Assembly (NCBI GenBank): GCA_003233255.1 | Contig: QILH01000084.1 | Span: 1 to 37,518, forward strand | DNA length: 37,518 nt | Source: Gammaproteobacteria bacterium | GTDB lineage: Bacteria; Pseudomonadota; Gammaproteobacteria; UBA6429; Thiohalophilaceae | Direction of reading: 5' to 3' | Shown here: piece after piece, positions 8,101 through 18,400 of the stretch | Layout of the letters: the number at the start of each line of letters is the position of its first letter | How positions within the stretch are numbered: the stretch's first letter is position 1 | Translations under genes and position numbers: made by a program | Notes under the pieces: model-generated | What the model saw: the letters and a program-made list of their open reading frames with translations, nothing else | The model's database searches: none | Told to the model about the DNA's origin: nothing

Positions 8101-9812
8101 TAACTCACCTGCTTGGTCAGTCGGTTGATGACGTTGCTAAAAATATCGATGTGTATCGCCAGGCATATAAAGGCGCGGGCCATGAGGGTGATGGGCATGT
8201 GACATTACTGCTCCACACGTTAGTGGGGTCTGATGAAGGGAAAGTGCGTGAATTAGCGCGTGAACCGATGAAGAACTACCTTAAAAGTGCAGTGTTTTTA
8301 GTGAAAGCGGCGGCATGGCACTTTCCTACGTTTAAAACCATGTCAGAAGAGCGGGGTCAAACACTGGATCAAATTTTTGACAACATGGGCGAAGAAGATC
8401 TAGATGGTTTGTTAGAGTTTGCTTTCGAACGGTATTATTCTACCAGCGGTTTATTCGGAACGCCTGAGCGGTGTGTTGAACTGGTCGATAGATTAAAAGA
8501 AATCGGGGTTAATGAAATTGGATGTTTGATAGATTATGGGCTGGATACTCAGAATGTTCTTGCGCATTTGCCCAACCTGAATGACTTACGCAAAGCTTCA
8601 ATAAAGCAAGACCATCAGCAAGCAGAGGAAACGAAAGAGCTGTCAATAGCCGATATTATTTCGAGTCGACAGGTTTCTCATTTGCAATGTACTCCTTCCA
8701 TGGCGAGCATGCTGGTATCAGAGGACGCCTCCGCAAACGGACTCAAGAAAATAAAACATATGATGGTGGGCGGTGAAGCTTTCCCTCCGAGCCTGGCGAG
8801 CAAATTACGCCAATTAATAAATGGTCGTGTTACAAATATGTATGGGCCTACTGAAACAACTATTTGGTCATCTACGTATGATGTTCCTGAAGGGGAAACG
8901 TCAATAAGCATCGGGAAACCAATTGCCAATACGCAAATGTATATCCTTGATCAATACATGCAACCTGTCCCTGTGGGAATTCCCGGTGAATTATATATTG
9001 GTGGAGATAGCGTTGTTCGTGGTTATCATGCTCGCGAAGACATTACGGCCGAACGCTTTGTAAAAAACCCCTTTAGCAATAAAGTGGGGGCCCGTATATA
9101 TAAAACGGGTGATCTGGTGAAGTATCGGGAAGATGGCTCATTAGAATATATTAGCAGAATTGATAATCAGGTTAAGATTCGAGGTTACCGAATCGAGTTA
9201 GGAGAAATTGAATCGCTGTTACAGTCTCATTCGTCAATTTCTGAAGCGATAGTATTGTTGCGTGAAGACATTGAAAATGACAAACGTCTGGTTGCCTATA
9301 TTAAATTAGCGGAAAATGAAGTTTTTGATACAAATGTAATAAAAGGCTATTTAAAGAATGATTTGCCTGAATTTATGGTGCCGGGTATTTTTGTTGAGAT
9401 CACAGCGATGCCGCTTACTCCTAATGGGAAGGTTGATCGAAAGGCATTACCGCCTCCGGAACAGGAGCTAAAAAGCACCAGTAACAAAAAATATGTTCAA
9501 CCGGAAAATGACCTGCAAAAATCCATAGCCACTATATGGCAAGATATTTTAGGTCTTGCTCAAGTAGGCCTGGAAGATAATTTCTTTGACATTGGCGGGC
9601 ATTCATTACTGGTTGTTCAAGTGCTGGACAAACTTAGAACCGCAACCGACGTTCAGGTAAAGATGATAGATATGTTCAGGTTTCCTACTATCAGCTCATT
9701 GAGCAAATACCTTGGTCAGACCGATGATGCTGGAAATAAACTCGATGAAAGTAAAGGGCGAGCAGAAGCGCGAAAATCTGCCATGTTGAAACGAAGAAAA
9801 AGCAGAAAATAG
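5136..9812 (+). CDS. NRPS initiation protein: formyltransferase - condensation remnant - A domain with inserted luciferase-like monooxygenase - carrier
   Basis: This 1558-residue protein starts a thiotemplated assembly line. Residues ~1-210 form a formyltransferase domain with INFHDGPLPGYAG (the N-x-H pair) and EVDTG (catalytic Asp). A formyltransferase C-terminal-like part (LDWQRTASELDAMVRAL) extends to ~310. Residues ~320-555 resemble the C-terminal half of a condensation domain but lack HHxxxDG. The adenylation domain begins near 563 (A3 IYTSGSTGKPKG; A4 SFDISVLELFW). It is interrupted from ~795 to ~1150 by a flavin-dependent luciferase-like monooxygenase of the MupA/Atu3671 type (VWTPERHFHAFGGLYPNPS; CVAPLHHPIRIAEEW). 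It then resumes (MYGPTETTIWSS; YKTGDLVKY; LTPNGKVDRKA). A carrier domain (DNFFDIGGHSLL, ~1487) ends it. My manual pocket code is DILQMGMIWK, glycine-like. The start is weakly supported (GAG eight bases upstream). The PKS gene follows after two bases. Confidence 0.93.
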   Translation: MVNNQTKQCILLGSKSLLIQCATYLQDNNFKIVAVVTDDSVISNWASGESIKIVSYGSYNEILNLTKIDYIFSITNLRIVPESILKLANKAAINFHDGPLPGYAGLNVTTWALANQETKHAVTWHEMLAEVDTGRLYKTESIDIDDRETAFTLNAKCYEVALNLFKQIVNDINADNLQSVAQDSGESHFYAKCHRMPAVEILDWQRTASELDAMVRALDYGPYENPLGVAKLVVHDQVTYVKEVSVADMTSLPAGECLIQDAQIFIGCATGAVKLEKIISLNGEPLASDEFIEISGLKSGELLSPPDKNIIPVISELDHHYCKNESAILSALVRFKAPEIPYAKTVQDAEGEIQIGFKKQKLSSKAEKAVEKFTNKYDVCALFAVYVFKISAMDSFGLGVNLERKKSIADLLFASTGPIVIDVDGQEKLNNFIKAKSELIEQVVTRGGVLTEISLCRPELNGVVPDFPLQITNVPSIESYQPESINGLRFVTDDSNNIAWIYDARIYDEDNITAMQSQFDNLLQQIEGDDSKAIAEYGLISEIELDKLLNQWNKTDLEMPANKCVHQLFEEQVRSQPDSIAVSFSGHTSTYRELNNRANQIANYLIELGVKPDRLVGVLVDRSIDMIAAMLGVLKSGGAYLPLDPTYPKERISYMLEDADVSAVISQSDHSAYLLGVEAPALYLDTDDGLIRQQPEHLDSTTVAPTHLAYTIYTSGSTGKPKGVMVEHRNVINFFSGMDQQLGTQKGVWLAVTSISFDISVLELFWTLANGFEIALYADQERKVSKKVKTRYPDQDMQFSLFYWNVADDESDYDEDKYNLLIESAKFGDRNNFKAVWTPERHFHAFGGLYPNPSITSAALATITTQIEIRAGSCVAPLHHPIRIAEEWAMVDNLSHGRVGMAVAAGWQPNDFVIMPDNHADAKNIMFETVETVKKLWRGETLEFPGPKGNMVKVRTLPRPVQKELPIWVTTAGNPETFRQAGEVGAYILTHLLGQSVDDVAKNIDVYRQAYKGAGHEGDGHVTLLLHTLVGSDEGKVRELAREPMKNYLKSAVFLVKAAAWHFPTFKTMSEERGQTLDQIFDNMGEEDLDGLLEFAFERYYSTSGLFGTPERCVELVDRLKEIGVNEIGCLIDYGLDTQNVLAHLPNLNDLRKASIKQDHQQAEETKELSIADIISSRQVSHLQCTPSMASMLVSEDASANGLKKIKHMMVGGEAFPPSLASKLRQLINGRVTNMYGPTETTIWSSTYDVPEGETSISIGKPIANTQMYILDQYMQPVPVGIPGELYIGGDSVVRGYHAREDITAERFVKNPFSNKVGARIYKTGDLVKYREDGSLEYISRIDNQVKIRGYRIELGEIESLLQSHSSISEAIVLLREDIENDKRLVAYIKLAENEVFDTNVIKGYLKNDLPEFMVPGIFVEITAMPLTPNGKVDRKALPPPEQELKSTSNKKYVQPENDLQKSIATIWQDILGLAQVGLEDNFFDIGGHSLLVVQVLDKLRTATDVQVKMIDMFRFPTISSLSKYLGQTDDAGNKLDESKGRAEARKSAMLKRRKSRK

Positions 9813-9814
9813 AA

Positions 9815-12800
9815 GTGACTAACAAAAATAATATTGAATTTGAAGAAACTGATATTGCCGTAATAGGTATGGCTGCACGGTTTCCCGGTGCGAATAACGT
9901 CGATCAGTATTGGGATAATTTACGTAATGGAGTTGAAGTCTTTACTGAATTTACGGATGAGGTGTTATTAGAAAAGGGCGTGCCGCTCGATCTGATTAAT
10001 AATCCCAATTACGTCAAGATAGGCCGCCCGCTGGATAAAATGGAAATGTTTGATGCCCCTCTGTTTGGTTTTACACCAAAAGATGCGTCAATTATGGATC
10101 CACAACATCGCCACTTTTTAGAGGTTGCATGGGAAGCACTTGAGCATGCAGGTTATGATCCCGAACGCTATGAAGGTGCGATTGGTGTTTTCGGTGGTTC
10201 CGGACATAACGCCTACATGCCCTATAATTTATTATCCAACCCTGAGCTTATGAATTCGGTTGGATTGTTTTTAGTTCGTCACACATCGAATGATAAAGAT
10301 TTTTTAACGACCAGAGTTTCATATTGCTTAAATCTACGGGGGCCTAGTGTCAATGTGCAAACCGCATGTTCCACATCGCTGGTAGCGACGCACCTTGGGT
10401 TTCAGTCACTGATCAGTGGCGAGTGTGATATAGCTCTGGCCGGTGGCGTAACGATTGAGTTGCCGCATAATGTTGGTTACCTGTATAAAGACGGTGAGAT
10501 TCTATCACCAGACGGGCATTGTCGAGCCTTTGATGAGAATTCTAAAGGAACCGTTTTTGGCAGTGGTGCCGGGCTGGTCGTTTTGAAGCGCGCTGAAGAT
10601 GCATTAAATGATGGCGATACGATTCATGCAATCATAAAAGCAACGGCTGTGAATAATGACGGTTCCAATAAAGTAGGTTACCTTGCACCAAGTGTTGAAG
10701 GTCAGTCAGCTGCAATCACCGAGGCATTAAGCTTGTCGGGTGTTGATGCGGACAGTATAAGCTATATAGAGACGCATGGCACGGGAACCCCGGTCGGCGA
10801 CCCTATTGAAATTACCGCACTTACCGACGCATTTAGGACGCAAACAAAGGCGTCGGGGTTTTGTGCAATCGGTTCTGTAAAAACGAATATTGGTCACCTT
10901 GATACCGCTGCGGGGGTTGCCGGTCTTATTAAAGTTATTCAATCATTAAAGAACAAAGAATTACCTCCCTCTTTGAATTATAAAGCACCTAACCCCAGTA
11001 TTGAATTTAATGACACCCCTTTTTATGTAAACAATAAACTTAAGAACTGGGATACAAATGGCGGTCTACGCCGTGCAGCCATTAACTCGCTTGGAGTAGG
11101 TGGGACGAACGCACATGTTATTCTGGAAGAAGCTCCTGAATTTGATCGAACTCACGCCTCAAGATCATATCAGACTCTTTGCTTGTCTGCCCGGACTAAG
11201 CCGGCTTTAGATGTTCTTTCGAAAAATCTGGGTGACTATTTTAATATGCATCCTGATATTTCTTTGGCCGATGCAGCTTATACATTGCGTGTTGGCAGGA
11301 AATTGCAGGCTTTTCGAAGAACTTTAGTCTGTGACACAGCCAAAGATGCGGCAGAGACTCTGTTAGAGTTGCCGCATAACCGGATATCAACATTACGCAA
11401 TACTTCTAGCACTCCCTCCATCGTGTTTATGTTTACTGGCCAGGGTTCACAGTACGTCAATATGGGAAAGGCATTATATGAATCTGAGCCGGTGTTTAGA
11501 GAAGCATTGGATGAATGTGCGGCAGGTTTGCGAACTTATCTTGATACAGGATTGCTTGAATTATTATTTCCGGATGCGGCCAGGGAAGAGGAAGCACAGC
11601 AACAACTCCAACAGACTCAGTATACTCAGCCCGCTTTGTTTTCAATCGAATATTCTCTCGCTAAACAGCTGTTACATTGGGGAATCAAACCTGATGCAAT
11701 GATCGGCCATAGTATTGGGGAATACGTTGCCGCTTGCTTATCAGGTGTTTTTGGGTTAAATGATGCCCTAAAGCTGGTGGCTAACCGTGGACGCCTAATG
11801 CAAGGACTTCCCGGTGGCTCAATGTTAGCTATTTCTTTGAGTCAGGATGAAGTGCAGCAATATATTAATAATAAAGTATCACTTGCCGCAGTTAATTCTC
11901 CCGGATTGTGCGTTTTATCTGGAGATCATGAAAGTATCGATAAGTTGCAAGCTAGTCTGGAAGCAAAAGAAGTAAATTGCAGACGGTTATTAACCTCGCA
12001 TGCATTCCATTCAGCTATGATGGTACCCATTCTTGATGAGTTCAAAGGAATTGTAAGTTCGCTAGCTATTTCTGCTCCAACCATTCCGTTTGTTTCAAAT
12101 TTTACAGGTAAATTTATTACGGATGAGCAGGTCGTGGATCCTGGTTACTGGGCCGATCATTTAAGATATACAGTGCAGTTTACGGACGGACTTGACGAGC
12201 TATACAAAGATTCTGAGCGAGTATTTATTGAAGTGGGTCCCGGAAATACACTGTCATCCCTGGCAAAACAACACCAGTCTAAACTTGATACCCACTTGAT
12301 TTATAATTTAATAAGACATCCAAAGGAAAAAAACAACGATGTCCAATACTTATTTTCTGCTATAGGTGATTTATGGATGGCAGGCATAAATCTTGATTGG
12401 TCTGCAATTGAAAAAAATGAAGTCAGAAGAAGAATCCCGCTCCCGAGTTATCCATTTGAACATCAGTATCACTGGATCGAGCCGGGTATTGGTGCAATAG
12501 ATGTAAATATTTCTAGTACGATGCACAAACAAAAAATGGGTAAGTGGTTATACATCCCATCCTGGATTAAAACAGCACCAGCAGGTATCCAGGGGGTATC
12601 AGATACTGATAAAACCATTCTCGTGTTTGTAAATGATAATGAGTTTATTGGTTCGCTTTTAGAACGATTTAAATCAATCGACGGTACGCTTATTGAAATC
12701 AGAGGTGCGGGTGGGTTTAAAAAGCATTCTAGCAACTCATATGAAATCAAGCCAGGCTCTGAAACAGATATGTCCGAACTGTTTTCATCGTTGAATAATG

Positions 12801-15397
12801 ATGGCGTTAAGGTAACACACATTATCCATAGCTGGTTGCTGGATGAGGATGTGCAAGCGTCCATGAATAACTATAAGCACGAACAGGAATTCGGTTTTTA
12901 TACGCTACTGGCTCTTTCGAAAACATTAGCCAACCTGGAAATGGATGATGAGTTGTTAGTTACAGTGCTGGTGAATCAGATGCAGCAAGTAACTAATGAG
13001 GTTGTTGGTCATCCGGCTAAAGCAACACTAATTGGCCCTGTAAAGGTGATGTCGCAGGAAATTAATAACGTTACCGCTAAATATTGCGACATTAATCTTA
13101 ATGCGTTGAAGCCGTGGGAAAAAGAGAGTTTGTTAAATAATCTTTTTGTTGAAACCTTAGTAGATGACGGGGATGAGGAAATATCATACCGTGGTAATTC
13201 ACGTTTTATTAGAGAGTACAGCTCGGTAAAAGTTGATAATCACGAAGAGCTTGTTCTTTTACCGTCCAGGCTTAAAAATAATGGAACTTATTTGATTACT
13301 GGCGGGATCGGTGGGCTGGGTGCGGTGTTGGCCAAACATTTTGCTTCAATAGCGAATGTAAATATTGTTTTAGCTAGTAGAACAAGTTTACCGATCAAAA
13401 CGGACTGGGATAAGTGGTTGGATGAACACGAACCCTCAAATAGTATTTCTTTGCGTATTGAATCGATAAAAGAGATTGAGTCACTCGGTTCCAGGGTTGA
13501 GGCTATAACAGCAGACGTTACCGATGTCGGACAGATGAAAGCTTTGGTAAAACAGTGCCATAAAGAATTTGGTGCTATTAATGGTGTTTTTCATACCGCT
13601 GGAATAGTCAAAGATAATTTGATTGCATTGAAATCTTTTGATGATGCACGAGCTGTGCTTGCGCCTAAACTTGATGGATTAGTCGTTCTCGATGAAGTTC
13701 TAAAGAATGAATCACTCGATTTTATGGTGCTATTTTCTTCATTAGCATCCTTTATAGGGCTTAGTGGGCAAATTGATTACACTGCGGCGAATGCTTTTCT
13801 TGATGCGTACGCCCACCACAAACGAGGTATTGATGGTACACCAGTATCGTCAATAAACTGGGGCGTATGGGCGGATGTTGGAATGGCAGCGACCCTTGCC
13901 AGTGATTTGGGCATTGGGTCTAGTAAACTTATAGTTGATGATATAGAACATTATTTTTTTGAAAAACATCAGAATGTAACAACAGGTGTTGATGAATATA
14001 CTGCAAAATTAAGTACAGCAAAACATTGGCTGCTTGATGGTCACAGAAACAAAAATGGTGTTTCTCTTGTGCCAGGCACGGCTTATCTAGAAATGGCCAG
14101 ATCAGCATTTAATCTGGATAATGTTTCTAAGGCAATAGAATTAAGTGATGTATTTTTTGTTTCTCCTTTTGTTGTTGAAGGCGATGAAGAAAAAGAAATA
14201 AGAGTCAGGTTAAATAAAACAGCACATAATTCGGGATTTGTAATTCAAAGCGAGTATGGTGAAGAAAATGTCCGGGGAATCATACGATATATCGATGATA
14301 AAGCGGGTGCGAATTTAAGTTTAGATGCGATAAAGGAGCGTTGCAATGTCTCTAAGGAGCAGCGGCAGGGTACAGCCGATCATAACCACCTTAATTTCGG
14401 TCCACAATGGAAATGTATAAATAATATATTTTTCGGAAAAAAAGAAGCATTAGTTGAAATAGAAATAGCCGACGAATTTGAATCCGAACTTGATGATTAT
14501 ATTCTTCACCCGGCTGTTATGGATATGGCTACGGGTACCGCTCAGTCTTTGAATCCAGACTATGATGCTGAAAATGATTTATATATTCCTATTTCATATA
14601 CTCGGATAAAAGTATTCAAGCCTCTAGAGAAAAAAATGTACAGCCATGTGGTTTACGGTGCTGATGAGGGGGCGGGTGGACAAACTTCAATATTTGATAT
14701 TACGATATCCAATGTTGATGGTGAGATTCTTGTTGCTATCGAAAATTTTGTAATGAAACGAATTTCACCATCTGTATTGTTATCTATTAAATCAAGCAGG
14801 CCGGCCGATGTGATCGAGGTTGAGCATAAATCAGCTAGCGAGCGCTTTTTTGAGTCGGGGGTGTTAGCGGGAATGACGTCCGAAGAGGGAATGAAAGTTG
14901 TAGATTATGTATTGTCTAATTTACCCTCTGAGCCGCAGGTCATAGTCTCAACCCTTAATCTTGCAGAATTCATAAATGAGGCACGGAAATTACGAACGAT
15001 TGATGAATTAGAAGATGACACTCTGGATGAGGACTTGCTTATTACACAAGAGAGGCCGAATCTAAGTGTTGAATATGTTGAGCCAGAAACCAGGCTAGAA
15101 AAAGATATCGAGAGTGTCTGGAGAGTTGTTTTAGGAATTAGCAATATAGGTCTTGACGATGACTTCTTTGAATTAGGCGGACATTCTTTATTGCTAACGC
15201 AGACTGTATCTCGCTTGCGTAAAAAATTAAAAATGGAACTTCCGATTTCCAGTTTATTTGAAACACCAACGATAAAAGAATGGGCGATTGTTTTGTCTGA
15301 CGAATCGGTAGTTTCGGGTGAAATAATTCCGTCAGTGATTCCGGTCGTGCGTGAAAAATATCTTTCAAAGCGATCAATGATTAATGCGGCAGCATAA
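9815..15397 (+). CDS. Type I polyketide synthase, KS-AT-KR-DH-ACP
   Basis: This 1860-residue module should extend the upstream carrier-bound acyl unit by two carbons and reduce it to an enoyl thioester. Domains in order: KS (DIAVIGMAARFPG; active Cys ~185 in TACSTS; THGTGTPVGD; KTNIGHLDTAAG). AT (FTGQGSQYVNMG; Ser ~633 in GHSIGEYVAA; HAFHS, the malonyl-CoA signature). A structural KR part (LYIPSWIKTAP). KR from ~1157 (LITGGIGGLG; catalytic Tyr ~1320 in QIDYTAANAF; no A-type Trp, and VKDN where B-type enzymes have LDD). DH from ~1400 (HWLLDGHRNKNGVSLVPGT; LHPAVMD). ACP (DDFFELGGHSLL, ~1787). DH lies after KR, unlike the usual DH-KR order. The GTG start fits directly before the KS and only two bases after the preceding stop. 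No ER, methyltransferase or TE is seen. Confidence 0.94.
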   Translation: MTNKNNIEFEETDIAVIGMAARFPGANNVDQYWDNLRNGVEVFTEFTDEVLLEKGVPLDLINNPNYVKIGRPLDKMEMFDAPLFGFTPKDASIMDPQHRHFLEVAWEALEHAGYDPERYEGAIGVFGGSGHNAYMPYNLLSNPELMNSVGLFLVRHTSNDKDFLTTRVSYCLNLRGPSVNVQTACSTSLVATHLGFQSLISGECDIALAGGVTIELPHNVGYLYKDGEILSPDGHCRAFDENSKGTVFGSGAGLVVLKRAEDALNDGDTIHAIIKATAVNNDGSNKVGYLAPSVEGQSAAITEALSLSGVDADSISYIETHGTGTPVGDPIEITALTDAFRTQTKASGFCAIGSVKTNIGHLDTAAGVAGLIKVIQSLKNKELPPSLNYKAPNPSIEFNDTPFYVNNKLKNWDTNGGLRRAAINSLGVGGTNAHVILEEAPEFDRTHASRSYQTLCLSARTKPALDVLSKNLGDYFNMHPDISLADAAYTLRVGRKLQAFRRTLVCDTAKDAAETLLELPHNRISTLRNTSSTPSIVFMFTGQGSQYVNMGKALYESEPVFREALDECAAGLRTYLDTGLLELLFPDAAREEEAQQQLQQTQYTQPALFSIEYSLAKQLLHWGIKPDAMIGHSIGEYVAACLSGVFGLNDALKLVANRGRLMQGLPGGSMLAISLSQDEVQQYINNKVSLAAVNSPGLCVLSGDHESIDKLQASLEAKEVNCRRLLTSHAFHSAMMVPILDEFKGIVSSLAISAPTIPFVSNFTGKFITDEQVVDPGYWADHLRYTVQFTDGLDELYKDSERVFIEVGPGNTLSSLAKQHQSKLDTHLIYNLIRHPKEKNNDVQYLFSAIGDLWMAGINLDWSAIEKNEVRRRIPLPSYPFEHQYHWIEPGIGAIDVNISSTMHKQKMGKWLYIPSWIKTAPAGIQGVSDTDKTILVFVNDNEFIGSLLERFKSIDGTLIEIRGAGGFKKHSSNSYEIKPGSETDMSELFSSLNNDGVKVTHIIHSWLLDEDVQASMNNYKHEQEFGFYTLLALSKTLANLEMDDELLVTVLVNQMQQVTNEVVGHPAKATLIGPVKVMSQEINNVTAKYCDINLNALKPWEKESLLNNLFVETLVDDGDEEISYRGNSRFIREYSSVKVDNHEELVLLPSRLKNNGTYLITGGIGGLGAVLAKHFASIANVNIVLASRTSLPIKTDWDKWLDEHEPSNSISLRIESIKEIESLGSRVEAITADVTDVGQMKALVKQCHKEFGAINGVFHTAGIVKDNLIALKSFDDARAVLAPKLDGLVVLDEVLKNESLDFMVLFSSLASFIGLSGQIDYTAANAFLDAYAHHKRGIDGTPVSSINWGVWADVGMAATLASDLGIGSSKLIVDDIEHYFFEKHQNVTTGVDEYTAKLSTAKHWLLDGHRNKNGVSLVPGTAYLEMARSAFNLDNVSKAIELSDVFFVSPFVVEGDEEKEIRVRLNKTAHNSGFVIQSEYGEENVRGIIRYIDDKAGANLSLDAIKERCNVSKEQRQGTADHNHLNFGPQWKCINNIFFGKKEALVEIEIADEFESELDDYILHPAVMDMATGTAQSLNPDYDAENDLYIPISYTRIKVFKPLEKKMYSHVVYGADEGAGGQTSIFDITISNVDGEILVAIENFVMKRISPSVLLSIKSSRPADVIEVEHKSASERFFESGVLAGMTSEEGMKVVDYVLSNLPSEPQVIVSTLNLAEFINEARKLRTIDELEDDTLDEDLLITQERPNLSVEYVEPETRLEKDIESVWRVVLGISNIGLDDDFFELGGHSLLLTQTVSRLRKKLKMELPISSLFETPTIKEWAIVLSDESVVSGEIIPSVIPVVREKYLSKRSMINAAA

Positions 15398-15416
15398 AGG
15401 TACATATCAGGTAACT

Positions 15417-18400
15417 ATGCATACAAAATCAGAATTAAAGAACGAGTTCGGAAATCCGGACGAAGAAGTTTATGTTTTCCCGACAACTTACCCGCAGAAG
15501 CAACTCTGGTTTTTAAATCAGATGTCGCCAGATAGCCCTGCGTACAATATACCGTTTGCATACGATATTATTGGTATCCTGGATACTGATGCGCTTCGTG
15601 ATGCAATAAATGAAATTATAAGACGTCATGAAACCTTCAGAACAACATTTTCCGATAATGAAACTGGGCCAGTGCAATTAGTCTCGAAATTATTAAAAAT
15701 TGATATACCTGTTATAGATATGTCAGGTAAAGATGAAGCTGCGATAAAGGAATACATTCATACGAATTCTATTAGACCTTTTCAGCTTGAATCGGGGCCG
15801 CTCATTAGGGCTGAGTTAATCAAGCAGGATGAAAAGTATTTTATTCTATTTTTAAACTTCCATCATATAATTCTTGATCATATATCAATTGTGCAGTTTG
15901 CAGAGGAGCTCGAAAAATTATATGGGGCTTATAAAGAAAACAAATCGACGCCGCTTGTTGAGCCTGAATTACAATATGCGGACTATACGGTATGGCAAGA
16001 GTGTTGGCAGTCACATGAAAAACTGGAACCGAAATTAAGTTTCTGGAATGAGCTTTTAACGGATAGAAGTGATTACCTGGATATTTCCACTGACTTTAAG
16101 CGTCCATCAATCCAGAAAATGAATGGAAGAGAATATAACCTGTGGTTTCCAGCTTCATTGTTAGATAAGCTCAAAAAACTAAGTCGTTCAGAAAGTGTTT
16201 CAATGTTTATTGCACTTTTGGCGGGATTCTCGATCATATTAAGTCGTTATACATCTCAGAATGAAATATCGGTGGGAACCCCTTTTGCTAATCGAGGAAT
16301 CCAGCCTGAATTAGAAAAAGTCATGGGATGTTTTATAAATACAGTGCCGATTTTTATGGATCTAGAGGGTGATCCAAGTTTCCGAGATGTACTTGCTCGT
16401 GTACGCAAAGTGGTTTTTGGTGCGAATGCCCATCAGGAAGTGCCCTTCGAGATGATTGTAGAGTCTATTAAACCTAAACGTGAGACAAGTTATAATCCGT
16501 TATTTCAGGTGGGGTTTACTTTCCAGGAACCGCCGATGGAAATATTTTTATCAGATTGTAAAGTTAAGTCGCAGCGTCTTCATAATGATGCGGCAAAATT
16601 TGATATTTTAGCATGGCTATGGGAATCGGAAGATGGAATACGAGGCTTGTTAGAATACAGCACCGATCTATTTGAATATGAAACGATCGAAAGATTTGCT
16701 AGTCATTATCAGGTGTTATTAGAGTCTGCCGTTGAGCAACCTGATGCTCCGATCTCACAGCTTCGTGCTATTTCAAAGAAAGAACGGGATCTTATGATCG
16801 ATCTATGGAATGACACGACGAGAGATTTTAAGGACAGTACAGGAATTCATGGTTGTTTTGAGGAGCAGGTTCGTAATTTTGAATCCAAATCGGCAGTAGA
16901 ATGTGAAGGGGTAAGTTTAAGTTATTTAGAACTAAATAATCGATCGAATCAGCTTGCTAACTATCTTATTGAATTAGGCGTAAATTCGGGTGATTTTATC
17001 GCGGTCAGCTTGAAACGTTCTGCTGATATGTTGGTGGCTATATTAGGTATTTTAAAATCTGGAGCGTGTTATATTCCTTTAGATCCTGAATATCCAGATG
17101 AACGACTGTTTTATATGCTTGATGACTCTGGATCTAAATACCTTTTACTACAGGATCATCTGCTTGAGCAATATGCAAAATATACCGGAAAAAAAATAAG
17201 TATAGATGGTGATTGGAATAAAATAAAAGAACAGGATATTACTTCTCCATGTGTCAAAATAAAGGCATCAGATCTTGCCTATATAATTTACACCTCAGGC
17301 TCAACAGGAAAACCTAAAGGTGTAATGGTGCCTCATCATGCGGCCGTTAATTTTCTAAAAAGTATGGCGGTTGAGCCTGGGTTGACCGAACAAGATAAAT
17401 TGTTGGCGGTGACCACGCTGTCATTTGATATTGCGGTGCTTGAATTGTACTTACCGCTAACTGTTGGCGGCACTGTAGTCATAGCTACGGCTGAAGAGGC
17501 TTCCGATGGTGATGATTTGGCAGAACTTATTACTGAAAATAACATTACCGTTATGCAAGCAACTCCTGCAACCTGGCGTCTTTTATTTTCTTCAAGATGG
17601 AAGGGGAATTCGTCTCTAAAAGCACTGTGTGGCGGTGAAGCCATGCCATCAGATCTGGTTGGTGATCTTCTGGTTCATGTTGGGGAGCTTTGGAATATGT
17701 ATGGGCCAACTGAAACCACAGTATGGTCAACGTGTTATAAGGTAACAGATCCTGATGCGCCGATTTTAATCGGAAAACCCATCAATAATACAAAAATATA
17801 TATTTTGGATAAACATTTGAAGCCTGTTCCAATGGGGGTGCCAGGTGAGATGTTTATTGGTGGTGATGGAGTCACTAGCGGTTATTTGAATATGGATGAG
17901 CTAACAACAGAACGGTTTATTCCTAACCCCTTTGATAGTGATAATCGTATTTATCGCACTGGCGATATAGTTAGACATAAAGCCGATGGAAATATTGAGT
18001 ATCAGAGAAGAGTGGACAATCAGGTAAAAGTCCGAGGTTTTCGGATTGAACTGGGTGAGATTGAAACGGTTCTATTAAAACAGTCTAACATCAGTCAGGC
18101 GGTAGTTGTCGTAAGAGAGGATACGCCGGGCGATCCACGTTTAGTTGCTTATTATATTCCTGATGCGGATAGCAGTATTACGGCTACAGAAATGAGGAAA
18201 TCCCTTCGTCAGGAATTGCCAGATTATATGATTCCTCAACACATGGTGGAGATGGAAGAATTTCCACTAACCCCCAATGGGAAGGTTGACAAAAAGGCGT
18301 TTCCTTCTCCGTTTATCAGCTCCACGGTTGATAATGAAATTGTTGTACCGCGAGATTTTGCTGAGAAAAAATTGGCAGCCATCTGGAATGAGTATTTGGG

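Noticed and set aside
14905-15405. 166-residue minus-strand ORF within the PKS gene
   Set aside because: It is antisense to the ACP region, and its Ser-rich composition is typical of a shadow frame.
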